A stretch of 64,000 nucleotides of DNA from an uncultured Actinobaculum sp. (GCA_938020505.1 CALIHR010000052.1:84527-148526); one strand, 5' to 3'; numbered from the stretch's first letter, positions 10,258-18,715 are shown. Translations and numbers: made by a program. Notes: generated by a model from the sequence alone, not told the origin.

Positions 10258-10516
10258 GACAACATGGGGCGGGAGTGACAGCAGGGCTCCTCGAAATGCA
10301 ACAAGCGACATATCTGAGAGAAAGGCCGCTTTACGCGGCCGCCAGTGCGCCGCCTTCCCTGCGCAAGTCGACTCTTCCGCGCGAAGCCGCAGATGCGATC
10401 CACTAGAAGCTTCGGCAGGGGCGATGCGAGCGGGGTAGGACTCTCCACACAGACGGTGGCGGCATTTGCCCGCCTTCCGTTAGGGTCGAACAAAACCCGC
10501 ACGATAAGGAGTGAAA

Positions 10517-11434
10517 ATGTCCCGCAAAGCGATCGCAGTCGCAGCCGTCGCCGCCGTGTTGACGGTCTCCGCCTGCTCCAGTGAAAAGGCCGCCGACATC
10601 GACGGCGCAACCCTGGTGTCGAAAGTCAGTTCAAAGCTCTCTTCAGACGTACAGGGGGGCGACAAGCTTATCAAGAAGGACGGCACCGTCACCGCTTCGA
10701 TCGACTTCGAGTTCAAATCGCCCTCGTCCAGTGGGACTGAAGAGGGCAAGGCGAAAGGCGATCTCGAGGTGAAGGTCGATTCCGAGAAGGACGGAGTCGC
10801 AGTCAAGGCCAAGGGAGATTTCAACGGCAAGGGCCTCAAGGGCCTTCCCAGCGGAATAGGCGACAAGGGCTCCGGCTCGATTGAGGCTTACGGAGAGAAG
10901 ACCAACCACGGCGGATACAAGTTTTATTTCAACGTAAACGACAAGCAATGGCAGTACGTCTCTGTGGGGAAGGCAGATTACCAGTCGCTTCTGAGGGAAG
11001 TGCAGAAGGCCGCGAAGCAGAAGAGCGGCAACATCAAGGACCAGGTCGACAAGTTTATGAACGACGCGAAGCAGTACGTCGACATTGACGTCAAGGAGAA
11101 CGGGGACGATTACATCGCAACCGTCACGCCTAAGGACCTTGTTGTCAATCAGCTGGTTTCCCAGGCCAGCAAGAAAGGCGTCAAGATCAACAAGAACGAT
11201 GTCAAGGTCAAGCTTGTCGTGACCGCCAACAAGTCGGACTACTCGCTCAAGGAGATGAAGGCCGACGTGGACATCAAGTCCACGGATGACAAGTTCTCGG
11301 TCAAGGGCAATGCCAACATCAAGGTCGAGGAGAAGGACGTTTCGATCGACGTCCCCAAGAGCGCGAAGAACGGCAAGTCCGTTTCTCCTCAGGAATTGTT
11401 CGACTCTTCTCAAAAGGCGTTCGCGCGGGACTGA
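10517..11434 (+). CDS. Lipoprotein, Lys-rich, LppX/LprG-like fold suspected
   Basis: A 305-residue lipoprotein. ATG 10517 is chosen because AAGGAG lies five bases upstream; a GTG at 10511 has no proper spacing. The signal peptide MSRKAIAVAAVAAVLTVSAC ends at a lipobox cysteine. The mature part is unusually rich in Lys, Asp and Ser with alternating beta-type patterns (KVSSKLSSDVQGGDKLIKKD, SVKGNANIKVEEKDVSIDVP). The C-terminal block SIDVPKSAKNGK parallels VDLSLPEEAKDA in the two upstream genes, suggesting distant relatedness. A small hairpin (GGCCGC/GCGGCC, 10324-10340) lies in the upstream gap. Confidence 0.78.
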   Translation: MSRKAIAVAAVAAVLTVSACSSEKAADIDGATLVSKVSSKLSSDVQGGDKLIKKDGTVTASIDFEFKSPSSSGTEEGKAKGDLEVKVDSEKDGVAVKAKGDFNGKGLKGLPSGIGDKGSGSIEAYGEKTNHGGYKFYFNVNDKQWQYVSVGKADYQSLLREVQKAAKQKSGNIKDQVDKFMNDAKQYVDIDVKENGDDYIATVTPKDLVVNQLVSQASKKGVKINKNDVKVKLVVTANKSDYSLKEMKADVDIKSTDDKFSVKGNANIKVEEKDVSIDVPKSAKNGKSVSPQELFDSSQKAFARD

Positions 11435-11533
11435 GGCACGCCCAACCAAACGCGTCAGTCCTTGGGGTCGGATCTTCCAGCCCTGAGAGAACGTGAATCC
11501 CGCTGACCCGAGCGGTCACTACGCCCTCGAAGC

Positions 11534-11612
11534 CCGACCGAGGCCAGTATCACGCGTGGCCCTCGGTCGGAGGCGGGCCGGCTACACGCAAGCCGGCCCG
11601 CCCTTCTGTCTT
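11534..11612 (+). terminator. Two hairpins, the second a likely intrinsic terminator
   Basis: The first dyad is CCGACCGAGG (11534-11543) with CCTCGGTCGG (11561-11570). The second is a perfect 12-bp stem, GGCGGGCCGGCT (11572-11583) with AGCCGGCCCGCC (11591-11602) around a 7-nt loop, followed by CTTCTGTCTTT. It lies 140 bp after the third lipoprotein gene and should end that transcription unit. The rest of the gap to 11738 shows nothing else. Confidence 0.78.
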
Positions 11613-11738
11613 TGGTTCGGACAGGCTGTCTTCTTTGGCCCAAACAAGCGCGCCGTCTCAGATTGAGGACAACGAGAATTGCCTCCGGCGCCCCATACGA
11701 TAGAATGCCTTTCGGCATCCCCCACGCAGGAGCGCAGT

Positions 11739-12614
11739 ATGACTTTTCGCCACTCTCTTTCTCGAGCCCTATGCGCATCTTTGGCCCTTCTCGCCTTGGC
11801 TTCATGCTCGGGCGGCGGAGATTCCCCGAGCCACGAAAGCACCGCCGATCCCAGAGACGTTCTCGACGCCGCAGTCGCGGACACAAGCCGAAGCAAGAAC
11901 GACCCTTTCGGCATCGGAAAGCACGATAAAACGATCAGCGAGACCGAGACCGTTTCCTATGAGGCGTCAACGGGAAAGCGGGAAAGGAAGACGACGAAGA
12001 ACATCACCATACGAATAGACGCCGATTCTCGCGTTGCAGAAGCCAAAGGGACGCTTAAGACCACTGGCGTCATGGGAGCGCCCAAGGAACGCAGCCAGGA
12101 GCGACTCAGCTACTACGACGGTTCCGCCAAGGCGCCAACCGCCTACTACAACGACGAGGGATGGCACAGGACGTCTCGCACACCGGATGGAGAGGCGCCC
12201 TTCGACGTCGTCCCTGTTGACACGCCGTCCTTCAAACGCCTCAAGGACCTCACGATCACGGAGGTCGGTCAAACTTACGTCATCACGGGAAAGCCGCATT
12301 CGAACGGCGGCAAGAACGGCACGGCGGGCGCGATTGATTCGTCCAAAAGCATGGTCTCGGTGACTATTGACAGGAAGACGAGGAGAATAGGCTCGGTTGA
12401 AAGCCGCATCATCGTCATGCGCGACGGCGAACGCGCCTTCGAGGCGAAAAAGTCTCTGAAATACGACTGGAGCCCGGTCGACGTCGCCGTGCCGCCTGAG
12501 GCCAAATCGGCTCCGACGGCCACGCCGAGCACAACACCGACAGCAAGAAGGTCTGCCGCGGAAACGCCCGCCGGGCCCGAGCCGAGCAGCGCGAACACAG
12601 CCGCAAACGGCTAG
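11739..12614 (+). CDS. Lipoprotein of unknown function with Thr/Pro-rich tail
   Basis: ATG 11739 follows AGGAGCG. The signal peptide (FRHSLSRALCASLALLALASC) ends in the lipobox LASC. The mature protein (about 270 residues) has no cysteine-rich or catalytic motif that I recognise. Its middle contains beta-like segments (KNITIRIDADSRVAEAKGTL, YVITGKPHSNGG, MVSVTIDRKTRRIGSVESRI). The last 40 residues are a disordered Ala/Pro/Thr stretch. It shares no obvious motif with the three preceding lipoproteins beyond export and probably has its own promoter behind the terminator at 11572. Confidence 0.75.
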   Translation: MTFRHSLSRALCASLALLALASCSGGGDSPSHESTADPRDVLDAAVADTSRSKNDPFGIGKHDKTISETETVSYEASTGKRERKTTKNITIRIDADSRVAEAKGTLKTTGVMGAPKERSQERLSYYDGSAKAPTAYYNDEGWHRTSRTPDGEAPFDVVPVDTPSFKRLKDLTITEVGQTYVITGKPHSNGGKNGTAGAIDSSKSMVSVTIDRKTRRIGSVESRIIVMRDGERAFEAKKSLKYDWSPVDVAVPPEAKSAPTATPSTTPTARRSAAETPAGPEPSSANTAANG

Positions 12615-12645
12615 TCGACGGACGGCAGATCGGCGGCCCACCGGC

Positions 12646-13539
12646 TCAATAAGTTGGCCGCTCCGCATTCGCGGGAGACTGCTCGGCGAACGGTCGCCTC
12701 TCCCCCGCCCTGATCGGCGCCTGGACGCCATTGCCGACCGGCGGCATGGGGCACGTGCCGAACGGCGTGAACGCCGCGGGAAAGTTGGCCGCCCGATTGA
12801 AGTCGATTTCCACGGGGCCGGCGCCGCCCCCCTCTGGGGCGTCGAAGGAGACATATCGCCAATCCGCCGTTTCCACGCCGTTTGTCCCGTCGTAAAAGAC
12901 CGCCGTCAAAGTCGACGAGTCCCCTTGAACCACGAGCTTCGCCGAGGCTCCCGCATAGACGAACTCAACGACGCCGACGATGTGGGCCACGCCGGGCACC
13001 GCGGGATTCGCGGTGGTGATCGGGATGTCCCGAGGCTTGTCGAAAGGTTCGAACGTCCCCTTCGCCACAGCCGTCGGATCGTAGCCGTACACAGGCACGC
13101 CCTTGAAGCTCTGCCGCGTGGGGGCGAGGGAATCGCGGACGCGAACGGCGTAGCGCCCGCCTCTTTTCGCGACCTCCGCGGCCTTCGTTCCGTGCCTCAG
13201 GGAGATTTCCGAGCCTCCGTCGTCGAGTTGGAAGACGACCTCCCCTTCGACCGGCGCGCCGTTTCGAGTGACGTCGTCGTCGGAGGAGAACGTCGCATAC
13301 ACTTTCTCTCCGTCGACCGCCCGCCACGTGCCGGGAAAACCCTCCACGGGCCCGTCGGCGGAGGGGATCCACGTCAGGGAGGTCAGGCTCAGCCATCCGT
13401 GTTCGGAGGCCAAAGCCTCGTTTCGCTCACGGCACCATTGATTCCATGCTTTTTCGGCGTCCGCCGCCTTCTGCACGTCGGCTGCCTCATCGGCGTGCGT
13501 TGCTTTTTCGGCGTCCGTTCCAACCGCTTCGGGGTCCAT
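12646..13539 (-). CDS. DUF1684 family protein
   Basis: A 297-residue protein with the DUF1684 layout: WNQWCRERNEALASEHGWLSLTSLTWI near the N-terminus, a central beta-rich region, and a C-terminal block DFNRAANFPAAFTPFGTCPMPP, which resembles the conserved N-P-C-Y region of the family. The biochemical role of DUF1684 is not established. ATG 13539 has no Shine-Dalgarno sequence but sits seven bases after TACAAT (minus strand, 13551-13546), so a leaderless transcript is likely. It converges with the upstream lipoprotein gene. Confidence 0.78.
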   Translation of the reverse strand: MDPEAVGTDAEKATHADEAADVQKAADAEKAWNQWCRERNEALASEHGWLSLTSLTWIPSADGPVEGFPGTWRAVDGEKVYATFSSDDDVTRNGAPVEGEVVFQLDDGGSEISLRHGTKAAEVAKRGGRYAVRVRDSLAPTRQSFKGVPVYGYDPTAVAKGTFEPFDKPRDIPITTANPAVPGVAHIVGVVEFVYAGASAKLVVQGDSSTLTAVFYDGTNGVETADWRYVSFDAPEGGGAGPVEIDFNRAANFPAAFTPFGTCPMPPVGNGVQAPIRAGERRPFAEQSPANAERPTY

Positions 13540-13670
13540 AAGCTGATTGTACGCACGTGGGAGGTCATTTGGCTCGGTGGCGAGAAGAACCACATTGTGA
13601 CTGGAACCATGCATTGTCGCTTTGCCGTTGCGGGAGGTGGGAGGTAAGCTAATTAGGTCTTAATCGACAC

Positions 13671-13743
13671 GCGCTCATAGCTCAATGGATAGAGCATCTG
13701 ACTACGGATCAGAAGGTTGGGGGTTCGAGTCCCTCTGAGCGCG
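13671..13743 (+). tRNA. tRNA-Arg (anticodon ACG)
   Basis: A complete 73-nt cloverleaf: acceptor GCGCTCA/TGAGCGC, D arm GCTC/GAGC, anticodon stem TCTGA/TCAGA with loop CTACGGA (anticodon ACG), T loop TTCGAGT. CCA is not encoded. It borders a stretch of decayed and low-GC genes, consistent with use as an integration site, although no duplicated tRNA 3' end was found. Confidence 0.97.
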
Positions 13744-13863
13744 CCGAGGCTCCGCACTGGTCGACGCGATCCCGGTGCGGAGTTTTCGCTGCCGTAATCG
13801 ACCAAAGTTTCCGGTTTTGTGCAAGAATTTGAGGCATTGGATTCGTCAAAATGGAGTGCTCAA

Positions 13864-14301
13864 ATGTCTGAGACTGCGGCATATGCCGGCGAACCTTCAT
13901 CCGTCCTGCAGGGGAAAGACGCGAATGACTATCTAGAGCGCATGGGTCTCCGACCCGTCGAGGTCCACGCAGCCCTGAAAGCGGGAGACGTTGCCTCGGA
14001 GAATACGCCTCCCTATGCCCCGGCCACCGCTCCGGGACTGAATCGCTCGCCGGATAGCCACCGTCCACACAATGCGCAAGCTGCTGCATAAGCGCGACTG
14101 GACATGCGAGGACAGGCAGAACAGACCGACGGCGACCTCGTCCGACGGCGCGTATACATTGTCCTTCGTGCGAGGCGACGCTTTTGTCGCGGACCCTGAC
14201 CCCCTCGTCGTGCCGAAAGCCGCCCGGCGAAGAGGCCCGACATACGCGACATCGGCGGAGACGACGTTGACTTCACGATCACAGACATCGCCGAACACTG
14301 A
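13864..14301 (+). pseudogene. Frameshifted accessory protein next to an ImmA/IrrE gene
   Basis: Three frames together read as one protein. ATG 13864 (GGAG seven bases upstream) gives SETAAYAGEPSSVLQGKDANDYLERMGLRPVEVHAALKAG and so on to APATAPGLN. Near 14045 the reading passes to TVHTMRKLLHKRDWTCEDRQNRPTA, with SSDGAYTLSFVRGDAFVADPDP after it. Near 14235 it passes to a third frame ending DIRDIGGDDVDFTITDIAEH and a stop at 14299-14301. Uncharacterised actinobacterial proteins with this end often sit beside HTH/ImmA genes (from memory). Two frameshifts make it a likely pseudogene; sequencing error is the alternative. Confidence 0.6.
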
Positions 14302-14431
14302 GCTTCTCGATCCTCTGCGCATTCAGTCCGCCCGAATGCGCAGATGACTCAGTCAGGCAGAGCTCGCACGCCGGCTGGGGCTGACCGATCGAACCGTCCA
14401 CAGGTATGAAACCGTCGGCGCTCCCACCCGT

Positions 14432-15460
14432 ATGGGATTCAAGCTGTCGGAAACTCTTGGGTTCCCCGACCGTTTTTTCGAGCGCCGTCCATGCGTCGAA
14501 TTCGATGCGAAAGCCATCAGTTTTCGTGCGAGGCGAACGACAACGAAGCGGCAGCGCGCGGCCGCTATATCGGCGGGAAGCTTCGGCATTGAGGTAGACC
14601 CGTGGATTTCCCAACGCTTTGGCCTGCCCAACGTCGCTGTGCCCGACATGACGGGTGAATCCCCTAGAATCGCGGCGTCGTTGCTGCGCAACTTCTGGGG
14701 GCTCGGCGCCAAGCCGCTGCCGAATCTCGTTCAACTGAGCGAATCGAAAGGAATTCGCGTCAACGGCCTGCCCGACGTCGCCGCGTCCGTCGACGCCTTC
14801 TCTCTGTGGCACGGGGAGATCCCGCATGTTTTCCTTGCTCAGCGCAAAACGCCGGAGCGAGCCCGCTTCGATCTGGCTCATGAGATAGGCCATCTTCTCC
14901 TCCATCGCCGAATCGGCCCCGAGAGCATCAAGGAGCGTCAAGCTGACGAATTCACCTCGGAGTTCCTCGTTCCGACGGAAAGCATCTTTGAGCGTCTTCG
15001 CCCCAATCCGACTATCGACGAGCTTATGAAAGCGAAACGAGCTTTTGGCGTTTCAGCGATGGCCCTGACGTACGCGGTCCACAAGGCCGGCCGCATGACG
15101 GACTGGATTTACCGTTCTACGTGCTGCGAGCTGGCGCGGCGAGGTTTCCGAAGCGGCGAGCCCGAGGGGATGACGGGTTACGAACGTTCGCGCGTTTTTC
15201 CACACGTTCTCTCCTCATCGGCGCAGGGGCCGATTTCAACCGCGCGAATCGCGCGTGAACTCGCTCTTCCTCTGGAAGACGTCCATGCCGCCATGCTTCA
15301 TACCGAGCTTCTTGGCCTCCGGTCTTCGGTTTCCGCGTCAAGCCCCGGCGGAAAGTGCGGCGATCCGCGCTTCGACCACTCAGCGAGCGGCAGCGACACC
15401 GCCCACAGCCGCCGCTCGGCAGACAGGACGGGAACGACGCCGCGATTGCGACTCGTATAG
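14432..15460 (+). CDS. ImmA/IrrE-family metallopeptidase with (frameshifted) N-terminal HTH
   Basis: The zinc-peptidase motif HEIGH sits in RFDLAHEIGHLLLHRR, followed by ERQADEFTSEFLVP, the ImmA/IrrE (COG2856) signature. Such proteins cleave repressors or act as antitoxin-like regulators. In the same frame, bases 14348-14431 encode QAELARRLGLTDRTVHRYE, an XRE helix-turn-helix, but a TGA at 14345 cuts it from any start. The ATG at 14344 is one frame off, so a single-base indel near 14347 seems to have broken the DNA-binding half. As read, translation could begin at ATG 14432 and yield only the peptidase and its C-terminal region. It follows the frameshifted partner gene and the whole locus looks decayed. 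Confidence 0.7.
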   Translation: MGFKLSETLGFPDRFFERRPCVEFDAKAISFRARRTTTKRQRAAAISAGSFGIEVDPWISQRFGLPNVAVPDMTGESPRIAASLLRNFWGLGAKPLPNLVQLSESKGIRVNGLPDVAASVDAFSLWHGEIPHVFLAQRKTPERARFDLAHEIGHLLLHRRIGPESIKERQADEFTSEFLVPTESIFERLRPNPTIDELMKAKRAFGVSAMALTYAVHKAGRMTDWIYRSTCCELARRGFRSGEPEGMTGYERSRVFPHVLSSSAQGPISTARIARELALPLEDVHAAMLHTELLGLRSSVSASSPGGKCGDPRFDHSASGSDTAHSRRSADRTGTTPRLRLV

Positions 15461-15517
15461 GGCAAGGTCCGATTGAAGTGTGAACACTTCAGGCTTTAGG
15501 ATGCCGATCGCATGGAT

Positions 15518-15871
15518 TCAGCGTGTGACGCGCGGCGAGGGGTCCTCGGGAATCTTCGGATGATTCGGATCCGGATTGTCGCGAGTGAACGTCGACCAAC
15601 TGGGCGTCGGCAGAGATATCGACGGCGTCGGAACGGATATCCGGGACGGTGAGGGGATCGAGGGCATCGGCACGGGGCTCGGGGTGCAGCGCGGCAGGAC
15701 GCTTCCAGGGCGCGTCGAGCAGGCCGACGGCGCCGTGGAGGCCGTCGTCGACGGGCTGGGGCTCGGGCCTTCAGAACCGCAGGAGGCAAGGCCGCCCACG
15801 AACATGACTCCAGCGGCAACGAACACAGGAAAAGTGACCAGAAACCGTCGGCAAGTCGGTTCTGTTTTCAT
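15518..15871 (-). CDS. Small Pro/Ser-rich lipoprotein
   Basis: A 117-residue protein with basic n-region MKTEPTCRR, hydrophobic core FLVTFPVFVAAGVMFVGG and lipobox LASC. The rest is a low-complexity Pro/Ser/Thr stretch (PSPSPSTTASTAP, SPVPMPSIPSPSRISVPTPS) without a folded domain. It looks like a wall-spanning stalk or a spacer remnant of a larger lipoprotein. No function can be assigned. Confidence 0.6.
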   Translation of the reverse strand: MKTEPTCRRFLVTFPVFVAAGVMFVGGLASCGSEGPSPSPSTTASTAPSACSTRPGSVLPRCTPSPVPMPSIPSPSRISVPTPSISLPTPSWSTFTRDNPDPNHPKIPEDPSPRVTR

Positions 15872-15970
15872 ACCGCACCTCCGCCTCTATATTCGATTCT
15901 CAACGTAATCAGTGTAACGGACCAACTGCTCAGGACATATGAGCTGAGTTCCACCATTGCCGCTGTCAGA

Positions 15971-16696
15971 TCACTTTGCTCGATGCCCAGCCTTAAAGTG
16001 CGCTCGCATTTCACGGCGGACAGTGCTCCTTTTCTGGTTGTCTTTCAGCATCTCTTGCCTTTTCATGCCACTTCCAATTTCTTCTCGAAGCCATTTGAGG
16101 CAATCGTCTTGAGCTTCCTTAATCTCTTCAACGGTCTCAGCGCCTCGTTCATCGCACCATTCCTCCATGAGGTCGGCTTCTTCGTAATACGAAGCAGATT
16201 GTTCCTGGAAACTCGATGTCGGCACGATCACCCGCGAATTGTCATGAACCCACCTTTGAAGGAGAAGATTCAAACCCAACGGGTCGAGACAGGCAACGCG
16301 ATTGACAAGGGTTGACGGCGCAACCGTGTGCAGATTGTTGAAAGTGGCTGCGTAATTACGCTCTTTGCCTTCTGCGTGAGGGAAGAGGTCAGGCAAAGGC
16401 ATAAGCGCATAATTGCCCCGCCAAGCGCTCTCTTCCAAGATTGAGCGCTTCTTCACTTTCGCAACCAAAAGCTGCCACCTCAACGAAGTTCCATCTTCGC
16501 GCATCGAACACGGATGCTGAAGCACAATGACGCACCGTTTCTTGATTTTCCCAGTGCTTCCGGGCAATTCCATGTCGGCAAACACATCCCCTGTGAGAAT
16601 CGGACGCGCGGCATTGATTTCTTCTCCGCGGGCACGGTATAAACTATTCCAATTCGGACGGCCAGCCGCGTAGGGAGACTCCAGGCAATTCACCAC
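15971..16696 (-). CDS. Uncharacterised protein of the low-GC cassette, third gene
   Basis: A 241-residue soluble protein with no signal peptide or membrane helix. Distinct blocks are LTGDVFADMELPG, KRCVIVLQHPCSMR, LRWQLLVAKV and LLLQRWVHDNSRVIVP, followed by an acidic, helix-rich C-terminus (EADLMEEWCDERGAETVEEIKEAQ) and a basic tail. I recall similar uncharacterised actinobacterial proteins with an HPCSMR block, but no function. The base composition is clearly lower in GC than in the flanking genes. It starts five bases after the stop of the HTH gene, so the two are surely cotranscribed; an effector/regulator pairing is inferred from that layout only. Confidence 0.75.
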   Translation of the reverse strand: MVNCLESPYAAGRPNWNSLYRARGEEINAARPILTGDVFADMELPGSTGKIKKRCVIVLQHPCSMREDGTSLRWQLLVAKVKKRSILEESAWRGNYALMPLPDLFPHAEGKERNYAATFNNLHTVAPSTLVNRVACLDPLGLNLLLQRWVHDNSRVIVPTSSFQEQSASYYEEADLMEEWCDERGAETVEEIKEAQDDCLKWLREEIGSGMKRQEMLKDNQKRSTVRREMRAHFKAGHRAK

Positions 16697-16701
16697 GTTC
16701 T

Positions 16702-17346
16702 TTACCTCTTCGAGCGTAGCGAATACTGGCCATCTTCAGCCTCGAACGCCTCGAAGTCACTCGAATAGCGGGGCCGCCACTCAGGATCGAATTCGGTCAG
16801 GAGGGTTTCAGGATCGACTTGGCCACTGGCGAAGTCGAAAACTAGATCGATTCGATCATTCGCGAAAAGCTCGATCGGAGTGACCGGAGCTTCGGGGACA
16901 AGAGGCACCTCGAACCATGACGCCGTTTCTTCCACCATGTAGTGCTGAGAAACGAGATCACAGGCTGCAACAAGCGATGCCGTCCGGCGGCGGCTTTCGC
17001 CTGAAGGACTTTGACCTTGGCGCCACTTTCGAATTGCGGGCACGCTTACACGCAGCATACGGCCGAGATCTCGCCATGAGAAACCCATGTCGGCAAGCTC
17101 CTCGAGCATTTGCTCGAACGATTTCTTAGCCCGTTCCGCCGTGCGTATCCGCCACTCGGACATGAGCGAGTTTTGATGGAGATCTTTAGTTTCTTCCTGG
17201 AGGGCACGAACTCGTCTCCGCTGAAATCCGGCAGCATCAGTGAGTTCAGCTGCGGTTCGCGTCATACTCACCTGAGAGAGACGAGTGAGCTCGCCACCGG
17301 TTGGGCGAGCTCCCACCTCGTCCGCACCCGTTTTGGCATTAACCAT
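16702..17346 (-). CDS. Helix-turn-helix protein of the low-GC cassette, second gene
   Basis: A 214-residue protein. Residues about 58-88 form a predicted helix (RIRTAERAKKSFEQMLEEL), followed by a clear HTH: MGFSWRDLGRMLRVSVPAIRKWRQG. The C-terminal half resembles an antitoxin-like domain (LFANDRIDLVFDFASGQVDPETLL, then WRPRYSSDFEAFEAEDGQYSL). It probably binds DNA and may regulate its own operon. GAGGTG lies seven bases before the ATG. It is preceded 16 bp upstream by the TIGR04255-like gene and followed at 5 bp by the uncharacterised gene, giving a tight three-gene unit of low GC. An antitoxin or control role is inferred, not shown. Confidence 0.72.
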   Translation of the reverse strand: MVNAKTGADEVGARPTGGELTRLSQVSMTRTAAELTDAAGFQRRRVRALQEETKDLHQNSLMSEWRIRTAERAKKSFEQMLEELADMGFSWRDLGRMLRVSVPAIRKWRQGQSPSGESRRRTASLVAACDLVSQHYMVEETASWFEVPLVPEAPVTPIELFANDRIDLVFDFASGQVDPETLLTEFDPEWRPRYSSDFEAFEAEDGQYSLRSKR

Positions 17347-17362
17347 GACGAAGCACCTCGTT

Positions 17363-17692
17363 TCACAATCGATCGGTTATCAGCTCTTCGAAAGCCAGAC
17401 GAATCGGAGCGTGCAAGCCATCGATTTGGAACGTCGCGGCCGTGCGCCTGTCACGGCTCAACCACAGGTAGACGGGCAACTCCAGCGTATGGGGAACGGG
17501 AGAAGAGTCCCCGTCCTGCTGACGGAGCTCGAACTCAATTGACCTATCTTCCTCAGCAAGAGGGAGGGCTTCGCGCAGCAGTTGCGAAACAACCGCGCGT
17601 TGACCGGAATTCAACGGCTCACAACGATCGTGCTTTACTTCGACCGCCGTGTGCACTATTGGAGGGTTGGGGTACACCTCGCTTTCCTGCAT
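17363..17692 (-). CDS. TIGR04255-like protein, truncated, first gene of the low-GC cassette
   Basis: The N-terminus VYPNPPIVHTAVEVKH matches the opening of the sporadically distributed TIGR04255 family (YxNPPIVEAxxEFRF). The segment YLWLSRDRRTAATFQIDGL fits its following strand pair. The family is usually about 250 residues, but this protein stops after about 109, so it is either truncated or a short variant. ATG 17692 lacks a ribosome site but lies six bases after TATTCT, pointing to a leaderless transcript. It heads the HTH and uncharacterised genes. TIGR04255 genes are patchy across bacteria and suspected to be accessory or defence-related. Confidence 0.62.
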   Translation of the reverse strand: MQESEVYPNPPIVHTAVEVKHDRCEPLNSGQRAVVSQLLREALPLAEEDRSIEFELRQQDGDSSPVPHTLELPVYLWLSRDRRTAATFQIDGLHAPIRLAFEELITDRL

Positions 17693-17860
17693 GCGAATAG
17701 AATACCCGAAATGAAACGGAAACAGAAACCAAACACGTAACGCGCGCATTGGCAGAACCAAGGGTCTGCGGGCGCTTCAGTCAAGGCTTTTCGACCCGTG
17801 TTTCCGACATTCTGGCCGACGGCTCCGTCGACAGCCGTCCGCACCCGCGTTCGCAAAAGC

Positions 17861-18715
17861 TCAGGCCGCGGCGCGCCTGCTCTTGAGGAAGCCCCGCAGC
17901 CCGCGCGGCGAGGTTAGCCACACCGCGAAAAAGAGGAAGCCGCCGGTCGCCACGACGGTCGCCCCCGACGCCGTGTCAAACCAGTAGGAGGCGTAGACGC
18001 CCACGATGGTCGACGCCACCGAAAGCGCCGGGGCGATGAGCAGCATCCTCGAGAATCTCTGGGTGATGAGCATCGCCGTCGCCCCGGGCGTGATCAGAAG
18101 CGTCACGATGAGAACCGCGCCGACCGCCTGCATCGCCGTCACCACAGTCATCGCCAGGCATACGAGCAGCAGCGCGCCCATGCGCCACGCCGGGAGCCCG
18201 ATGGCCTGCAGGTGGACCGGATCGAAGGCGTAGGCGGTGAGGTCTTTGCGCTTGAGCAGCAGGACGATTCCGGCCAGCGGCCCAAGGATGAGAACCTGCC
18301 ACATGTCCGCCTGCGTGATCCCCAGCAGATCGCCGAAAAGCACATGGGAAAGATTGATGTTCGAGGGATTCTTCGACACGAGCACGAGGCCGATGGCGAA
18401 GAGCGTCGTGAAAACGATGCCCATGCTCGCGTCGGATTTGAGGTGGGATGTTTGCCGCACCGCGAAGATGAGGCCGACGACGAGGAGCGCGGCCGCGAGC
18501 GCGCCGACGGAATACGGGATCCCGAGCATGTGGGCGACGACGACGCCGGGAAGAACCGCGTGCGAGAGGGCGTCGCCCATGAGGGACCAGCCGACGAGGA
18601 CGATCCAGCAGCTGATGATCGCGCACACGGCTCCGGCTATCGCGGTGACGACGATTCCGCGGACCATGAACTCGTAAGTCCACATCCGCCCGAAAGTCTC
18701 CCATAGATCAGGCAT
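17861..18715 (-). CDS. Metal ABC transporter permease (Mn/Zn/Fe type)
   Basis: Membrane subunit of a cluster 9 metal importer, 284 residues with about eight hydrophobic helices. Family blocks are DALSHAVLPGVVVAHMLGI, the SDASMGIVFTTLFAIGLVL region, HVLFGDLLGI and VGAVLIVTLLITPGATAMLI. ATG 18715 has a strong AAGGAGAAGG site and overlaps the end of the ATPase gene by eight bases. It forms an operon SBP-ATPase-permease with the next two entries. Confidence 0.92.
   Translation of the reverse strand: MPDLWETFGRMWTYEFMVRGIVVTAIAGAVCAIISCWIVLVGWSLMGDALSHAVLPGVVVAHMLGIPYSVGALAAALLVVGLIFAVRQTSHLKSDASMGIVFTTLFAIGLVLVSKNPSNINLSHVLFGDLLGITQADMWQVLILGPLAGIVLLLKRKDLTAYAFDPVHLQAIGLPAWRMGALLLVCLAMTVVTAMQAVGAVLIVTLLITPGATAMLITQRFSRMLLIAPALSVASTIVGVYASYWFDTASGATVVATGGFLFFAVWLTSPRGLRGFLKSRRAAA

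Noticed and set aside
13743..17860. Attachment-site duplicate of the tRNA-Arg 3' end
   Set aside because: I looked for repeats of the T-arm/acceptor sequence downstream and found none. No integrase gene is in the interval.
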